A stretch of DNA of 64,000 nt from Purshia tridentata (GCA_003254885.1 QANT01003437.1:62001-126000), one strand, 5' to 3'. Shown: positions 1 to 24,302, counted from the first letter of the stretch. Translations and numbers: made by a program. Notes: generated by a model from the sequence alone, not told the origin.

Positions 1-3000
1 TGAAGATGAAAGAATGTCGGCATTAATGACGGCTTGGTTAAGTCAAAACTTCTTTAACATTGTGCTTGGTTAAGTAATGATCATTGTTATTTTTGGTTGG
101 TCTTTTTCTTGCTTTAATGAAATTCAAAGTTTCACGGCAAAAAGAAAAAAGGAATAATTATAGTTAAAACTTTAAAGTTAAAACATGATCATAATATCTT
201 TTTTGGTTACAATAGACTGCAAATATTTTGAATTGGCTAGGTTGACCGTTTCTAAACTGGATAACCCTAGAACATAGAGGATAACTCTAATATAATGTAG
301 CGGCCTGCCTATCAGAATTATTATATACTTTTATTTTTGGGGTCCTATATATATCTGCCATTGTTTATATATATAGTACACAATTATTATATGTACGTTA
401 TGTTTCCACGCAAGTGCAAGCCTATATCTACAAAGCACACAGATATATATAGTTTAATTGGGTGTTTTTAGTGCATGCATGGACCAAGTTCTTAAGGCTC
501 ATCTTGGTCTTGTTGAATACAAATTGGTCATTGATATATATAAGGTGCTAGTCATGCATGATACATGACGATTTTGCCAATTTCTCAGTGATGTAATTAA
601 TTGATAAATTACATACTGATGTTATTTTAATTTTCCAATTAATTAATATTTGGTTCGGTTGTGTTGTGTTGGACTTGGACAAACTTCCTTAAATGCAATT
701 AAATATTAAAAGCATTAATTTAATGCCATTGAGAAGAAGTTAATTGCCAATACATTCATAATATATGGCATGACATGCACCTATACCTATAGCTATGCCA
801 ATATGAATTGATTTTAGCGATCTAGTCAAAACATGCAAATTAAGTCATAATTCATTAATGTGCTATATATATCTAGCTATTAACACAATTGTTTCGATAT
901 TTGGAATCTGAATCTTCTACCTGATTAGGATTATCGGACTCTTTATCAATCTATCAATCTTAATGATTTAAGATAATTTTATAGAATCATATATAGGAAA
1001 TTAAGATTGCTCTATATCTTTAATTTGCTTTCTTAACATTAAAACCGAAACCTAATTAACAGACTTCCATCTCAAAGACAAATGCTTCATGTTTATTTTT
1101 GTGATTATTGAGAAGAAAATAAACTAATGAAAATGAGATTAAACTATAGTGTGATTTATTAAAAAAAATTTAAATTAAAAAAAGTTGGATATCAACTTGA
1201 AGATCAAGTAATTCCGGCCTTAAGAAAAAACTTGAATATCAAGTACGTTTGTCTTTGTTTATGATTATTAGTTTCGTAGAGCGACAAACAAAGAAAGGGA
1301 TTTAAATTAACATAATAATTTGTTTAGCATAAACATAATTAAGCTTTTCCAAATAGGAGAACTGTGCTTCGTTAAAGAAGAATTGTTTTGGCTGCAGTGG
1401 CATACTAACACCATTGACTACATGAAATGATCTAATTGATTTGAAGAAGATCACATTCAAATCTTAAAAGGGAATGATTGTATTGCAAGCGATATAATTC
1501 TCTAATATATAGCAATTGTATTCGTGTCTATCCAGTATAGTGTACTTGGTCTGTTGAGTACATATATATATATATATATATATCCACGTACACTTGTATA
1601 ATAAGATATTATTCCTAGCTATTTGGTAATAATAGTCATTTTCTGGAAAAATTTCATCAATAATTTTATATTTCAACTTGAGTCACTTGACCACAAATTA
1701 GTGTCATTTTTCCATGAAATAAGAATTAATGTCCTTTTCTATATATGATGATGTGATTTCAATGAAAATTAAAAATTAAAATAAAAGGAAAAGTTGACTG
1801 CCCTACACTAATATGTGGTATAATCGGAATCATACATTTGGTTTTATTTGTTGCGTGTTCAGAATTAATGGTTACAATTTCTATGAGTATTGCTTGAGAT
1901 GAGGAGGACAGTTTCATATTATATGTAAGCATCAATCCCTAATAGCCACTATACATTTAACGAATTGACACCTCAAAATAGACTAGCAAAAGGTTACAAA
2001 TGGTCAAGCACAAGAGGTAAATAACTAGAAATATATGCTTTCTTTAATTTGTTTTTTTGACAGTTGTCAATCTTATACATATATATTATGTGAAAAGTGA
2101 AAATTTCTACAATACTGGCTTGCTACATGTTCTTATGCACACACATAAATTATATATATGGCTGGTTCTCCACACATTAAGATGTTGTAATATATCCACC
2201 ACTAATGTGCTTATGCATGCAGTATGTTGAAATAAGAATTCATTTAATCAATACTTGACAACAACAAAAATTTATATGAGCCAGTTATATATATATGTAT
2301 GACCTCTCTCATAATATGTATGGAAATTCCATCATATATTCCAATCCACCATATATATATATATAACAACATTGGCTCCTTAGAGAAGATTATATAAAAC
2401 CAACTAGCTAGATGCACAAATCTTTAGACAGCTGACAATACTATATGCCTTACTTAAAAAAAACACTATTATTGAAAGATTATTACATATATGATTGAGA
2501 GAGATCATCGTCATCACTGCCATCATATATATCTAGGACATTTGACTTGCTTCAAAGTTTATAGATATGCGCATGATTGCTTTTGATCATTCAAAACAAA
2601 GTTGCATTTAGGTCCCAAACAATGGAATGTAGAAGATCACCAACAAGTTTGTTGACTTTGACTATAAAAGTCACAATGAGACATAATTTTATAGTTGATT
2701 TAATTCCTTGTGATGAAGTTTCTTCCTTCACACGTTTGTTAATTTGGACAGATCATAGAGCAACTTAATTTATTATAGGCCATAAAATCATAAATAAATT
2801 GAATGACCATGTATACAGAGACATAGTCCAATCCTGTTGGATTAAATATTTTATGACACTGTACATGAATCACCATTGGTGATAGGAAGAAACCTGGAAT
2901 TTAAAATGGACTGGCTGGACTGGATATATATGTACCATAGGATATACTTTGAGGTTGAAAATAGGTTAGGCTAAACGAAAAAAAATAATAATAATAATTA

Positions 3001-3899
3001 ATTAGGGTGGGCTGCACTGCAGGCCTACAGCTACAACCCATATAGCCCGGCCCCCAAAATAGTTTAATAATTATACATAGAAGAAAACAAGGCATGCAAG
3101 CTAGGGAGCATAGGTTGCATGCAAGTAGATACAAATGTATTCATAACGAGATCGAGGGTTACTGTTGGTGGTAGTAATGATACGTACCTCTTTTCTTAGC
3201 TTGCCAAATCAACCACTACTCACTTGTTACCTTAACACGTTGTTTCAGCTCTCCTCTCTTCTCCAACACGAGTCAAAATTTCCCAAGAGGATGATCAATA
3301 TTTCTCAAGAAGGAGATTAATTGATTGAGGGCATGGTTTTTGTATACTGATTGTAACACATGGAAAATGACACAACTCAATCGATCTCTCGATCTCAGTC
3401 CCTTATACATATGCATGTGCGAGTAATAGACTGACAACTACTTTTGATTGACCGGTATGAATTTTTTGGTAATAATTCGTAGTCGTTTATGTGTGTTTAA
3501 ATGATGATAGTAAAGTGTAAAAATATAAATCCCAAATCTAGTCCTAGCATTCACACAAAATATATAATATTACTTGATTATTTTCTTGAAAATTTATTCA
3601 CAGATTTCTTTATAACTAGCTGGCCGGGTTCAAGTTTTATTAGTTGGTGAGGAAAATCAATTAAGAACATTATAAAAACGATTTTGAAATAAGAAAGTAC
3701 CTTTTCTAAATTTAAAACTTGCAAGCCTCTCCATTTTCACAAGTGTCGCCAAATAAGCAGCGTTTCATTTCTCTTCATGAGATCACCACCTCAATCCTCA
3801 CACTGCATATATATAGATGAAGTAGAAGTACCGTAACTCACTTCCCAAACTCCACCTCAGCCCCATGACACTTGGCCACAATTGTCCATGTGTTGCCTT
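1..3899. other. Intergenic region, no gene recognised
   Basis: This is AT-rich spacer. The few open frames are under about 80 codons, several lack an ATG, and none resembles a known protein. It contains an (AT)n microsatellite at about 1562-1583 and many short TATATA runs. The last few hundred bases before 4000 should hold the pectinesterase promoter. No tRNA, terminal inverted repeat pair or long direct repeat was seen by eye. Confidence 0.6.
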
Positions 3900-3910
3900 C
3901 CTCACCCCTC

Positions 3911-3918
3911 TATAAATT
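3911..3918 (+). promoter_or_regulatory. TATA box of the pectinesterase gene
   Basis: TATAAATT lies 82-89 bases before the ATG at 4000, in a locally C-rich stretch. The spacing fits a plant core promoter with a leader of roughly 50-60 bases. No other good TATA lies closer to the start codon. Confidence 0.6.
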
Positions 3919-3999
3919 AACACATAACCATCCGGTGGTGCAACACATGCATATGCATTGAGCTCAAGAATATTAATTATTACCAATTATTGAGCAAAT

Positions 4000-6900
4000 A
4001 TGTCATCCACTTGTGCCACCATCTCCACCATCTTTTTCCTTCTATTAGCCATGGCTGCCTCCACCTTTTGCCTCCAAAATCCAAACCCAATTCAGCTTGC
4101 CCTAGACAGTGTTCTTCTGGCCACAAATTGGGTTCAAACCTCCATGGAACTACATAAGATGGGCAGTAATAGTACTGAATTATCTACTAATGTTGCAAAT
4201 TATGCTAGTGTGGCTCTCACAGACTGCGCCAAACTGTATGAAGAGAGTGTGCCGAGGCTCATTGCATTGCTGTCCGGCGAAAATTATGCCAGTGAGGACG
4301 CCCGGACGTGGCTCAGTGGCGTGCTAGCCAACCATAGGAGCTGCTTGGATGGCTTGGAGGAGAAGGAGGTTGTTAAGACTGATCACCCTCATGATGTGGT
4401 GGCACAAAACTTGACCATGGTGCTTGGTGAAGCTCTTTCTTTCTATGGGAATGAGGGCGTCAACAAGGGAATGAGTAAGTAGCAAACATATATGATATAA
4501 CTAGCTATATATATCTTGGACCACGAATTGGATTATATATGTATAATTTTACTTTATTTATTCTACTTCTATCATTAATTGATTTTTTTTCTTTGTTTCT
4601 AGAGCGCAAATAGCACTCCTAGCCTCTTATCTTTTTACTTGGAAACTGTGGCACTATAGCTAACTGGGAAAATGGAATAATTAAGCTTAGCATGCATATA
4701 TGTTTTTCATATTCTTATTAATTATCATGTATTTCATCCTATAATACTTGTTCAATGCATGTCATGTATTAGACAAATGATGAAATAATGCACCTCTTTA
4801 TGATTAGTTTTCTTGTCAAAATTAGACTAGCAAGGAACACAACATCATAGATCATATTCTATTGATCAACATATATGACAAATCATAATTAAGATTTGGA
4901 TTGTAATAAAGAAATGTTTCAAATTGTCGTAGATCAATCACCACCAATCGTTGAGTGCGTGTGTAATTCGTTGCTACGTGAAATATCGTTATATAAGATA
5001 TATCCATATCAAGAAATTCTTGCGTTACTAAAAACTCACAAATACAATATGGGGTAACATTATTTATATATGTTGATTTTTGTCGTAATATCCAGATATC
5101 AAAAATATTCCTTTATGTTATATATATAAATTTAGTCTTCTATGAAAATGTTCTGAGTGAGCAATTTCAGCCGGGCACAATTCACAAAGCTAAAATTTAA
5201 AAACAAGTTGGGGTGGTCCATCACAGACTTCAAATTTTGTGTGATAGGGTGGCTTGTCCATGCCCAAGTGACTTAACCCTCTGCAACCCTCTGCAACCCT
5301 CTTGGTTTATGAGCCACTAACAGGGTGCTTTTTATTATTAATTTTCAGGACTGAAATTTTTTTTTTACCAATTTATGGTGTTGTAGGAGTAGAACCAAGG
5401 CCAAGGGGACAACAATCCCACCCCAAGCAAATTAATGGAGGGATGTTAGTGTCATGGAGTCCAGCAACATCCAGGGCTGACTTTGTGGTGGCCAAAGATG
5501 GTTCAGGCACTCACACAACAATTAATGATGCATTGGCTGCGCTTGCTAAAATGGGTCACGGTCGACCCCGAAGAGTTATAATCTATGTGAAAGCTGGTGT
5601 GTACAATGAGAAGGTCGATATTCGTGACAATATGAAGAATTTGATGTTTGTTGGTGATGGCATGGACAAAACTATAGTCACTGGTAGCCGCAATGTCCCC
5701 GACGGTGCTACCACCTTGAGCTCAGCTACATTTGGTAAGTTTAAATTATCAGTCAAAATCAACCACTTACGAAACAAAAGCTTTTGTTTATGTTTTGGCC
5801 GATTAATTACAATTTGCATCATCCAAGTTTTCAAAGCTATAAAATGTACACCTTAAAGTTAAATTTGTGTTTCAATTTAATTATACCCTTCATTAGTTTG
5901 ACCATGTTAGACTGTAGAAGCATTATTTACTTAATGGAAAATATGGGACACACATTTTTTTCTTACATGGCATGTAATGTAATGAGGAGTTCATCCTTAT
6001 TTTTTGTGAATGAAGTTTTCAAAAAATTAAATACTAATTTTCCACTTAAATTATTCATACATGCCATCGATTTCACATGGCACATACCTTTAATGTACAT
6101 AAACGAAAGTGAATGCCTTTTAAGTTGTCACATCAAAAAATTTGCTTTTATTAATGGAACTTTGCCTTTATTAGACACAAAATTAAGACAAACTAATTGG
6201 AGTTCTATCATGTAGTGAATGTACTAAACACTAGGATGAAAAGTGAAAATACCCAAAATTTGTTTGTTTTTTCTCTCTCCGTCATGTCTATGAATATATC
6301 TCACTTAAAAATCTGCCATTCACAGGTGTCTCCGGCGATGGCTTCTGGGCAAGGGACATGACATTCGAGAACACAGTCGGACCCCAAAAGCACCAGGCAG
6401 TGGCGCTGCGGGTCAGCTCAGACCTCTCAGTCTTCTACAGCTGCAGCATCAAAGCCTACCAAGACACACTCTACGTTCACTCCCTCCGCCAGTTCTACCG
6501 CGACTGCCACGTGTACGGCACCGTCGACTTCATCTTTGGAGACGCCTCCGCCGTGTTCCAGAACTGCGACATATTTGTCCGGCGGCCCATGAGCCACCAG
6601 GCCAACATTATCACGGCGCAGGGTCGCGACCATGCGGAGGAGAACACGGGAATAACAATCCATGGGTGCCGGGTCAGGCCGGCACCCGAGTTTGCGGGGG
6701 TAAAAGGGTCTTTTAGGAGTTACTTGGGAAGGCCGTGGAAGAAGTATTCGAGGACGGTGGTTATGAAGACGGACATGGACGGGTTGGTGGACCCGAAAGG
6801 GTGGACGGAGTGGAGCGGGAGCTTTGCGCTCTCGACGTTGTTTTACGGAGAGTATATGAATATGGGAGTGGGGGCTGCGACGGAGAGGAGGGTGAGGTGG

Positions 6901-7014
6901 GCTGGGTTTCATGTGCTGAGGGCGGAGGAGGTTGGGCCTTTTACGGTGGGTCGTTTTATTCAAGGGGAGGGTTGGATTTCAGAGACTGGTGTGCCGTTTT
7001 GGACTGGAGTATGA
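4000..7014 (+). CDS. Pectinesterase with N-terminal inhibitor domain (type I PME)
   Basis: Exons 4000-4474, 5387-5734 and 6326-7014 join at GT-AG sites (donors GTAAGT) into 503 residues. The enzyme removes methyl esters from cell-wall homogalacturonan. Residues 1-24 form a signal peptide (hydrophobic run [10 protein letters not shown]). Residues about 27-145 are the helical PMEI domain. Residues about 190-500 are the CE8 beta-helix enzyme. All five catalytic or substrate residues of the family are present: Q298 (QAVALR), Q320 and D321 (YQDTLY), D342 (GTVDFIFG) and R410 (YLGRPWK), each at a constant offset of 185 from the carrot enzyme. The usual RRLL-type processing site between pro-domain and enzyme is not evident; the linker reads EPRPRGQQ. 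The exon 2 start is fixed because the alternative AG at 5348 runs into a stop. An active wall enzyme is expected; which paralogue group it belongs to is unclear. Confidence 0.93.
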
Positions 7015-8397
7015 ATGAGGATTTGTGTAGGAGCTAGCTTTCTCACAATGTGATTTTATGTTGCAATATATTGGTAATAATAGATGCCTACAATATGATT
7101 ACTGGACATCAGTAATTGTAAGAAAGTTTGTGTATCCTTAATTTAATGATAAAAAGCCACCGAAGCTGCAGCAACCTCCTTAGCCAAACGCACATGCATG
7201 CGGCAGACCATGAGTCCAACAACGACGCTCATACCACAGAAACCAAGCCAAAATCACAAACTGCATGGATGCGCACCAAATCAAATAAATCGATAAAGCT
7301 TAGTACGTACCTTCCATTGATCCACATATTTCTATTTTGAGCACCATTTTGGGAGAGTTTGTGTCCGCTGCAACTTAATAGAATGGATAGATGATTTAAA
7401 AATCTGACATTTTGAGCACCATTTTGGCAGGACTTGCTTGAAACGGTTGACAATGGCCTTGGCAATTAGCTTGTAGCCTAAACTCCATATGCGTTTTAGA
7501 ATGAAAGACCTTGGGAGCTATAGATATAATTGGTACGAAGGTCGATCAACTTTTCTTCTAAATAAAAATGAAGAACTTGAATGAAGTGAAATAAAGTTTT
7601 TAATTCATGTACAATTGTTTAAATATATTATTTATTATTTAATTGTTGACCTTGTAAGATTTCACTTCTTTTTTTTAATATTTAATGCGCATAGATAGCT
7701 AGGCAAATAATAATTTCTAAAATTTGTACAAATTGCTTCTTTTTTTAAACTATAATTGTGAGCGAATACACAATTTTGTGCGTACAAGTTATAGCTATTT
7801 ATTTTCTCTTATAAACATAAAAGAAAAGATGGGTAACAAACAAACTACTATGAGGTCATGTTATTAATTTAATAAATTATACATGTATTATAATTTGATA
7901 ATATTAATTCCATATGGTTATACTTATAATATATTTTATACAGTAATTTTATAATATTTCATGTGACAATTAATATTACAAATATATAATGAACATTAAA
8001 AAAAATATTTTTAAAAAAAGAACTTTATACAGTAAAATAATAATATAGTATTAAAATGTGATATAGAAAAACATTATTGATATTTATATCAATATGCTGC
8101 ATGATATAAAGTCAAATGAAAATTAAAATTACTATATCAGCTAAGACTAAGAGGAACTAGAAGATTTGACCAAAAACTACAACACCACTTTCCTTTTTTA
8201 GACTTTTTCAGAATAAAAAAAGTAATAAACATATAAATTCCGAAATCTCCAATTTATTTCCCTCTCAACATAAACCCTAGCCCCTCCCAGGACACAGTCC
8301 TTCTCTCTCTGTTTAGTCTGACGCAGAATATCCAAGCAATTGACCTCTCCGGCAATCACATAAGAACTCTATCTTCAGGTTATTATCGAATGTGATT
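7015..8397. other. Intergenic region between pectinesterase and MAP1A
   Basis: No gene is seen. The first 150 bases are probably pectinesterase 3' UTR. A 19-bp direct repeat (attttgagcaccattttgg) occurs at 7334-7352 and 7409-7427. The middle (7600-8160) is very AT-rich. The last 250 bases hold the MAP1A promoter and leader, including a CT-rich run and a telo-box. Confidence 0.55.
8272..8279 (+). promoter_or_regulatory. Telo-box upstream of MAP1A
   Basis: AAACCCTA occurs about 120 bases before the MAP1A ATG, just before a CT-rich leader. This motif is common in 5' regions of plant translation and growth-related genes and fits a housekeeping role. Function here is inferred from motif and position only. 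Confidence 0.5.
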
Positions 8398-11300
8398 ATG
8401 GCCGGTGGTTCAGATGTTGCCGAACCAGCCAGTAGCCTATTGTGTGCTCGGTGTGCCAAACCTGCTCATCTTCAGTATGTAAAGTTTTCAATTTTCTTCA
8501 GAATGTAAAGTTTTCAATTTTAGTCAGTCACTTTTATAGCAAATTGTGCTTGGACAAAGTGAATATGTGGTTAGAATATTGGGAAACTTTTTCNCTCGGT
8601 GTGCCAAACCTGCTCATCTTCAGTATGTAAAGTTTTCAATTTTAGTCAGTCACTTTTATAGCAAATTGTGCTTGGACAAAGTGAATATGTGGTTAGAATA
8701 TTGGGAAACTTTTTCTGGGGTGGAGACTCCCCATTTCAGCTAATAAAGTATAACAAAGTTTTGATCTTGACATAGTTGGTTTTCAAGAATTAAAAGATGC
8801 GACCTTTTGCGGGTGAGTTAACTTTGGTTATTATTTGCAGGTGTCCCAAATGTGTGGAACTGAAGCTTCCTCGTGAAGCTGCTGCTTTCTGGTTTGTAAC
8901 AACTTTCTTTTTGGTATCACTACTAATTTCTATTGCCATACAATTTTAGTCGCTTGGGTGGCATGTAGTATGTAGAGATTGTCAGTGAGAGCTTTTTAAG
9001 TGTTTTAACTTCATTGATTTATTCGTTTGTTTTATTGGGCAAATTTGGAATATCTTAACAGCACTCAGGATTGTTTCAAGGCTTCATGGAGCTCTCATAA
9101 ATCAGTGCATCAAAAGGCCAAGCCAGCCGATGGGATGGGTACTCCGGGTAATGAAGGTTGGCTATATTGCTTGAAGAAAGGACAGGCTCGAACTCCAAAG
9201 ATTCCCTATTTTGATTGGACTGGGTATATTTCTTTGGCTTTGTCTGCCTTTTCTTTCATGTTATATGTTGTCAGATATTGTGCTTGATGGTTCTGACTTC
9301 TGATACTTGGCATTATTTGTTTTATGATTGAAATTTTATGTATCATGGCTATGTTAACGGATAGGTTATTGCTAGCTGATAATAGTTGATGGAACAAATA
9401 TATGAATAGGTGACAAATATTGATCAGTTTCCCGAGTTTTAACACATTTCAATGGCTTATTTATGTGTATACCAATGTCTTGAACATGTGTATTTCAGTG
9501 TTTTGTACATCTTTATTTCTGGGCTAGTTGTCAAAAACACATGACAATGTGAAATAGATAGATGGGAAGCACGGAGGTCTGTGATAGAAAATATGAAATT
9601 CAGAGGCATTTTTAACTAGGATTTTCCATATCTGTTTTGAAGTATGAATTACCCTTTTTATCTTGCTTGTTGAAACTGTTATTGATTATTCTCTTGTGCA
9701 GGACACTGAGGCCATATCCTATATCTAGTAAGCGTGTGGTACCTGCTCACATTGAACTGCCTGATTGGGCAGCTGATGTAAGTTAGAATCCATTCAATGT
9801 ATTCCTGTGTCCAATTTCAGTAGATACAGGGCTACATCTTTTGCTGATTTAAATGGAAGTTGAATGCTCTATTTTGTTGTTATTTCTACTTGCCATTATA
9901 GTTTTGACCTTTTTTCCTTTGAAAATCTTTTCAGGGAATCCCAAAAATTGAGCCTAATAGTGATCTGCAGCATGTTGTTGAGGTAAGCGCATACTTGAAA
10001 ACCTCATAAGTCAAATTTGAGCATTGATTGAAATGATACCGAGATAGACTTTATCCTTTCTACTGTATCTTTTTTTTTTTTAAATCTCTTATTCTCATGA
10101 TATATTCATGTTGAAGATCAAGACTCCAGAAAAAATTGAGCGAATGCGAGAAACTTGTCGAGTAAGTTCCTATTGTTTCTTTTTTTTCTTTTTCTTTTTC
10201 TCTCTTCCTTCATTTTGTTCATGAACCAGTGTTATCTTGCTATGTCGTTTCTTTATAACTTGCTGCCATAACGTTTCACTTTATCACCCAATTTACACCT
10301 TTAACAATGCAAAAATGGTTAATGGCATGCTCTATTATATCTGAAAAAATATACTCTTTTTCATTGCACATACATCCATTTTACTGTCCTTGTTCAGTTA
10401 GTTTGAGGTGTCTCTGCGGTTGTATGTACTGAATAATGTTTTTTAGTATTAATGGAAACTTTTCAATGTTTTTTCCCTGAATATTTACTGATATTCTGAT
10501 GTTTTTGTCATAATTGTATTGTCAGATTGCAAGGGAGGTTTTGGATAAAGCTGCTTGTGTAATACGACCTGGTATAACAACTGATGAAATTGATCAGGTG
10601 GTCCATGAGGCTACTATTGTCGCTGGTATAGAATGAGCTTCCACTTTGCTTAACATACCAAAAATATGTTTCCTTGTTTATTTTTGTAGCTGTTCAAACT
10701 TTATACGCTTTAACCAGACCTCATTCATGTGGCAATTTTATATTTTTTTTTCAATTGTGATTTTATATTTTTTATTTATCGATATACTTATGTAGTCGTA
10801 TCATTTATATAGTGACCATGTTTTATGCATATATGGCTGTAAGCTTTGGTGTGCATGTTTATCATTGTCCAAAATAGATAATGGTTGGTGTAATGATGTT
10901 TGGCTTTTGACTCACTGCAGGTGGATATCCATCACCTCTCAATTATCATTTTTTTCCCAAGTCTTGCTGCACGTAGGTACTTTTTTTGTTTACATTTTCT
11001 GAGTTTTCTTGAGATTGTATGGTATTGATCAAGTATTTGTGCTCTGCTTTGTCTCTTCATTTCAGGTCAGTCAATGAAGTAATTTGCCATGGGATTCCTG
11101 ATGCCAGGTATTGTTGTACCTAACTAGTTGAATTTTTTTTCTTTGATGTTTGGCTTTTGTGTTTATCTGTCTGTCTCTCCGTCTCTATCTCTGAGATACT
11201 AGCATAGTTTGGCATTTTTTTAAGATTATAATTGTGAGCCCACCCCTTAGTTTTAGCATTGCAACCTCTTTTATTTTGCATCTGAATGAAACTTTTGCTG

Positions 11301-12656
11301 CAGGAAATTAGAGGATGGCGATATTGTCAATGTTGATGTGACTGTGTATTATAAGGGTGTCCATGGTAATAGGTGTTCTGCACATTTAACATGTTCAAAT
11401 TCTGAACAAGTTCTATGCTTGACCAACCATTAACTCTTAATGCAGGTGATATCAATGAAACATACTTTGTGGGAAATGTTGATGAAGAGTCTCGAAAGCT
11501 GGTCCAATGTACTTATGAGTGTTTGGAGAAAGCAATATCTATTGGTATGTATACAATTTATAATATAGGTCGACTTATTTGACCCTGATTAGGAGTGTAC
11601 TATAGTAGAATTTCAATTGTTTGGGGACTTAAAGCATATAAGGAAAAAGATTATTCTTGATTATTTTTTTGTCAAGTGCAGTAAAACCTGGGATGCGATT
11701 TCGTGAAGTCGGTGAAGTCATTAATCGGCATGCTTCAATGTCGGGATTATCTGTGGTAAACTTGCAACTTGAGTCTAGAATTGTGCAGCACTTTCAATTT
11801 TGATGATAGAGACAGACTATAGTAACTTTGTATTGCACCAACAGGTGAAATCATATTGCGGTCATGGTATTGGGGAGCTCTTTCATTGTGCACCAAATAT
11901 TCCCCATTATGCAAGTACGCTCAATTAAGAAGCTTCTGTATATATGAATCATATATTTTCTTGCTTGCCCTTTAAATGCATTGCATGCTTTCACCCAAGC
12001 AGGAAATAAAGCAGTTGGTGTGATGAAATCTGGACAGACTTTTACAATTGAACCAATGATCAATGCAGGTATTTCTTAAAGTTTGTTTTATGAGCATATG
12101 GGTGAACAGTTTCTTCTTTTGCTAGCTACATCTTAATAAATAAAATAAACATCAATAGGCGTTTGGCGTGACCGGATGTGGCCTGATGGATGGACTGATG
12201 TTACAGCAGATGGCAAGCGCAGTGCTCAGTTTGAGCACACACTTCTGGTAACTGCAATTCCTTCAATTATGTTTTATGCGTTGCATGTTTTCAACTTCTG
12301 CAAGTGTCACTGCATTTGGTGTTCAAATTCCCTGGAATGAACTGTGTTTATTGAATTTGACATTTCTTCTTCTGCTCATGGACACCGTTTGTGAGATTTG
12401 CCCTCTGGGCTTTGAGTCTGCTTAAGCATCAAAGATATGAATAAATCTTCTAATTCAATCTAATAAAGATGGATAGAGCAGCATGCCAACACACACCACA
12501 CACACCATACGCCTCCATAGTAACACAGGGATAGTAATTGGTGTCTGCTGAATGCATCTCGTTTTCCTAAATATGTAGGTGACAGAGACTGGAGTTGAAG
12601 TTCTTACAGCACGGTTGCCTTCATCACCCAATGTGTTCCCATGGCTCAATGCATAA
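8398..12656 (+). CDS. MAP1A: Methionine aminopeptidase 1A (cytosolic, zinc-finger type)
   Basis: Sixteen exons join into 396 residues: 8398-8474, 8841-8891, 9062-9223, 9702-9777, 9935-9982, 10117-10161, 10526-10625, 10921-10972, 11066-11107, 11304-11365, 11446-11544, 11682-11755, 11845-11914, 12003-12068, 12159-12247, 12579-12656. It removes initiator methionine from nascent proteins at the ribosome. An N-terminal zinc-finger region carries C16, C19, C27, C30, C43, C47, H55 and H59, as in eukaryotic type-1 enzymes. The pita-bread catalytic domain keeps all metal ligands with E. coli spacing: D229, D240, H303, E336 and E367, plus H310. Length is close to the plant family (just under 400). The protein ends PNVFPWLNA. 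An assembly-like duplication of the exon 1 end lies in intron 1. Confidence 0.95.
8447..8715 (+). repeat. Direct duplication across a single N (exon 1 end plus intron 1 start of MAP1A)
   Basis: Bases 8447-8593 and 8595-8715 are the same block, separated only by the N at 8594. Each copy has the last 28 coding bases of MAP1A exon 1, the GTATGT donor and the first part of intron 1. The first copy differs by an extra 26-bp internal tandem repeat (cttcagaatgtaaagttttc onwards). The N exactly at the joint points to a scaffolding artefact or two haplotypes laid end to end. Confidence 0.85.
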
Positions 12657-13458
12657 TCACTGAATCATGATTTAATGGAAGTGGTAAACAGACAATAGGG
12701 TTGCCATTCATGGTAATCATACATCTGTAACAGGAAAATTAAAAAAATAACTTGTATGAATCAGCCATTGTTGCCTCCTTTTTTGAGTGAGGATGTGTTT
12801 GTAACTTATTGGGTAATAATTAGTCAATTTTGAGTTTTGGTCCAAGGCGTGATTATTTGTTAGATTGGTTTAGAAGAGCGACATGAATAATTGTTAAACC
12901 CTGTGATCAATTTCTATTTTGAATCTATGTCTTCCGAGCTTTTTTTAACTATTACATAATGGCTCATCCAACACTGACCAAATGCATTCCTGTATAGTTG
13001 GGGAGAGGACTCATCATTTTGGTTCTTAAATGCTTCATTAATTTAACATACAGTTCATGGATATAGAATTTCTAAAAAAAGTAGAAAACTGATAAAAATA
13101 GCATAGAAACCCGCATGAAAAATGTTGGGGGTTCTTCCAGAATCCATGGTGTCCCATTATCTAAAGAAAATTCACATTGAAAAACAACTTCCCAGAATAT
13201 CTCGGGCTTTAGCTCAGTTGCATCATCTCCCAGTGCATCTATTTACAAAGAACCGCTTACCATTTACCAAACACTCTTGTCATGATAAACAGCCCCAAAC
13301 CGAATGACAAAATACAAACTCTCATATATTCATCCTCAACACATTAAAGACATTCAAGAGATTTCAGGACAATTTCAGCGCACACGAAGAAACTAAAGCA
13401 AACAATAAGGAGGGTGCAAGGGTATTAACCAGCAGCGAACAGTCATTAGTTTACACAT
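12657..13458. other. Tail-to-tail spacer, 3' UTRs of MAP1A and cofactor D
   Basis: Two convergent genes end here. The sequence is AT-rich with no supported gene. Both 3' UTRs probably share this 800-bp interval, with MAP1A running rightwards from 12657 and cofactor D leftwards from 13458. No clear paired terminator or repeat was seen. Confidence 0.5.
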
Positions 13459-24113
<10,655 letters not shown>

Positions 24114-24154
24114 TTTCTACAAAGAGAGATAGAAGAAGGTAGGGGTGTTGGTGT

Positions 24155-24238
24155 TCAATTCCCGCCTTTGTCACTGACTTCTTCACCCACTGCTAACTCT
24201 TCTTTCTGCTTTGGGTTTTCTTCTGCTATGGCTGCCAT
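24155..24238 (-). CDS. Upstream ORF made from the duplicated cofactor D N-terminus
   Basis: The outer copy of the 125-bp duplication keeps its ATG (24238) and reads 27 codons on the minus strand before TGA at 24155-24157. It starts [20 protein letters not shown], nearly identical to the main N-terminus, then diverges as VSDKGGN. It lies 125 bases upstream of the main ATG, out of frame with it, and ends before it. If the transcript starts outside it, ribosomes would meet this frame first and it could lower cofactor D translation. If transcription starts inside the inner copy's leader, it is silent. Whether it is translated is unknown. Confidence 0.45.
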   Translation of the reverse strand: MAAIAEENPKQKEELAVGEEVSDKGGN

Positions 24239-24302
24239 TTTCTACAAAGAGAGATAGAAGAAGGCGGGGGTGTTGGTGTTCAATTCCCGCCTTTGTCACT
24301 GA

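Noticed and set aside
6427-6963. 178-codon minus-strand open frame opposite pectinesterase exon 3
   Set aside because: It is the antisense shadow of a GC-richer coding exon; the plus strand holds all pectinesterase catalytic motifs and the antisense protein resembles nothing.
6735-7037. 100-codon plus-strand frame in another register of the same exon
   Set aside because: Gly/Glu-rich shadow frame inside the pectinesterase coding sequence.
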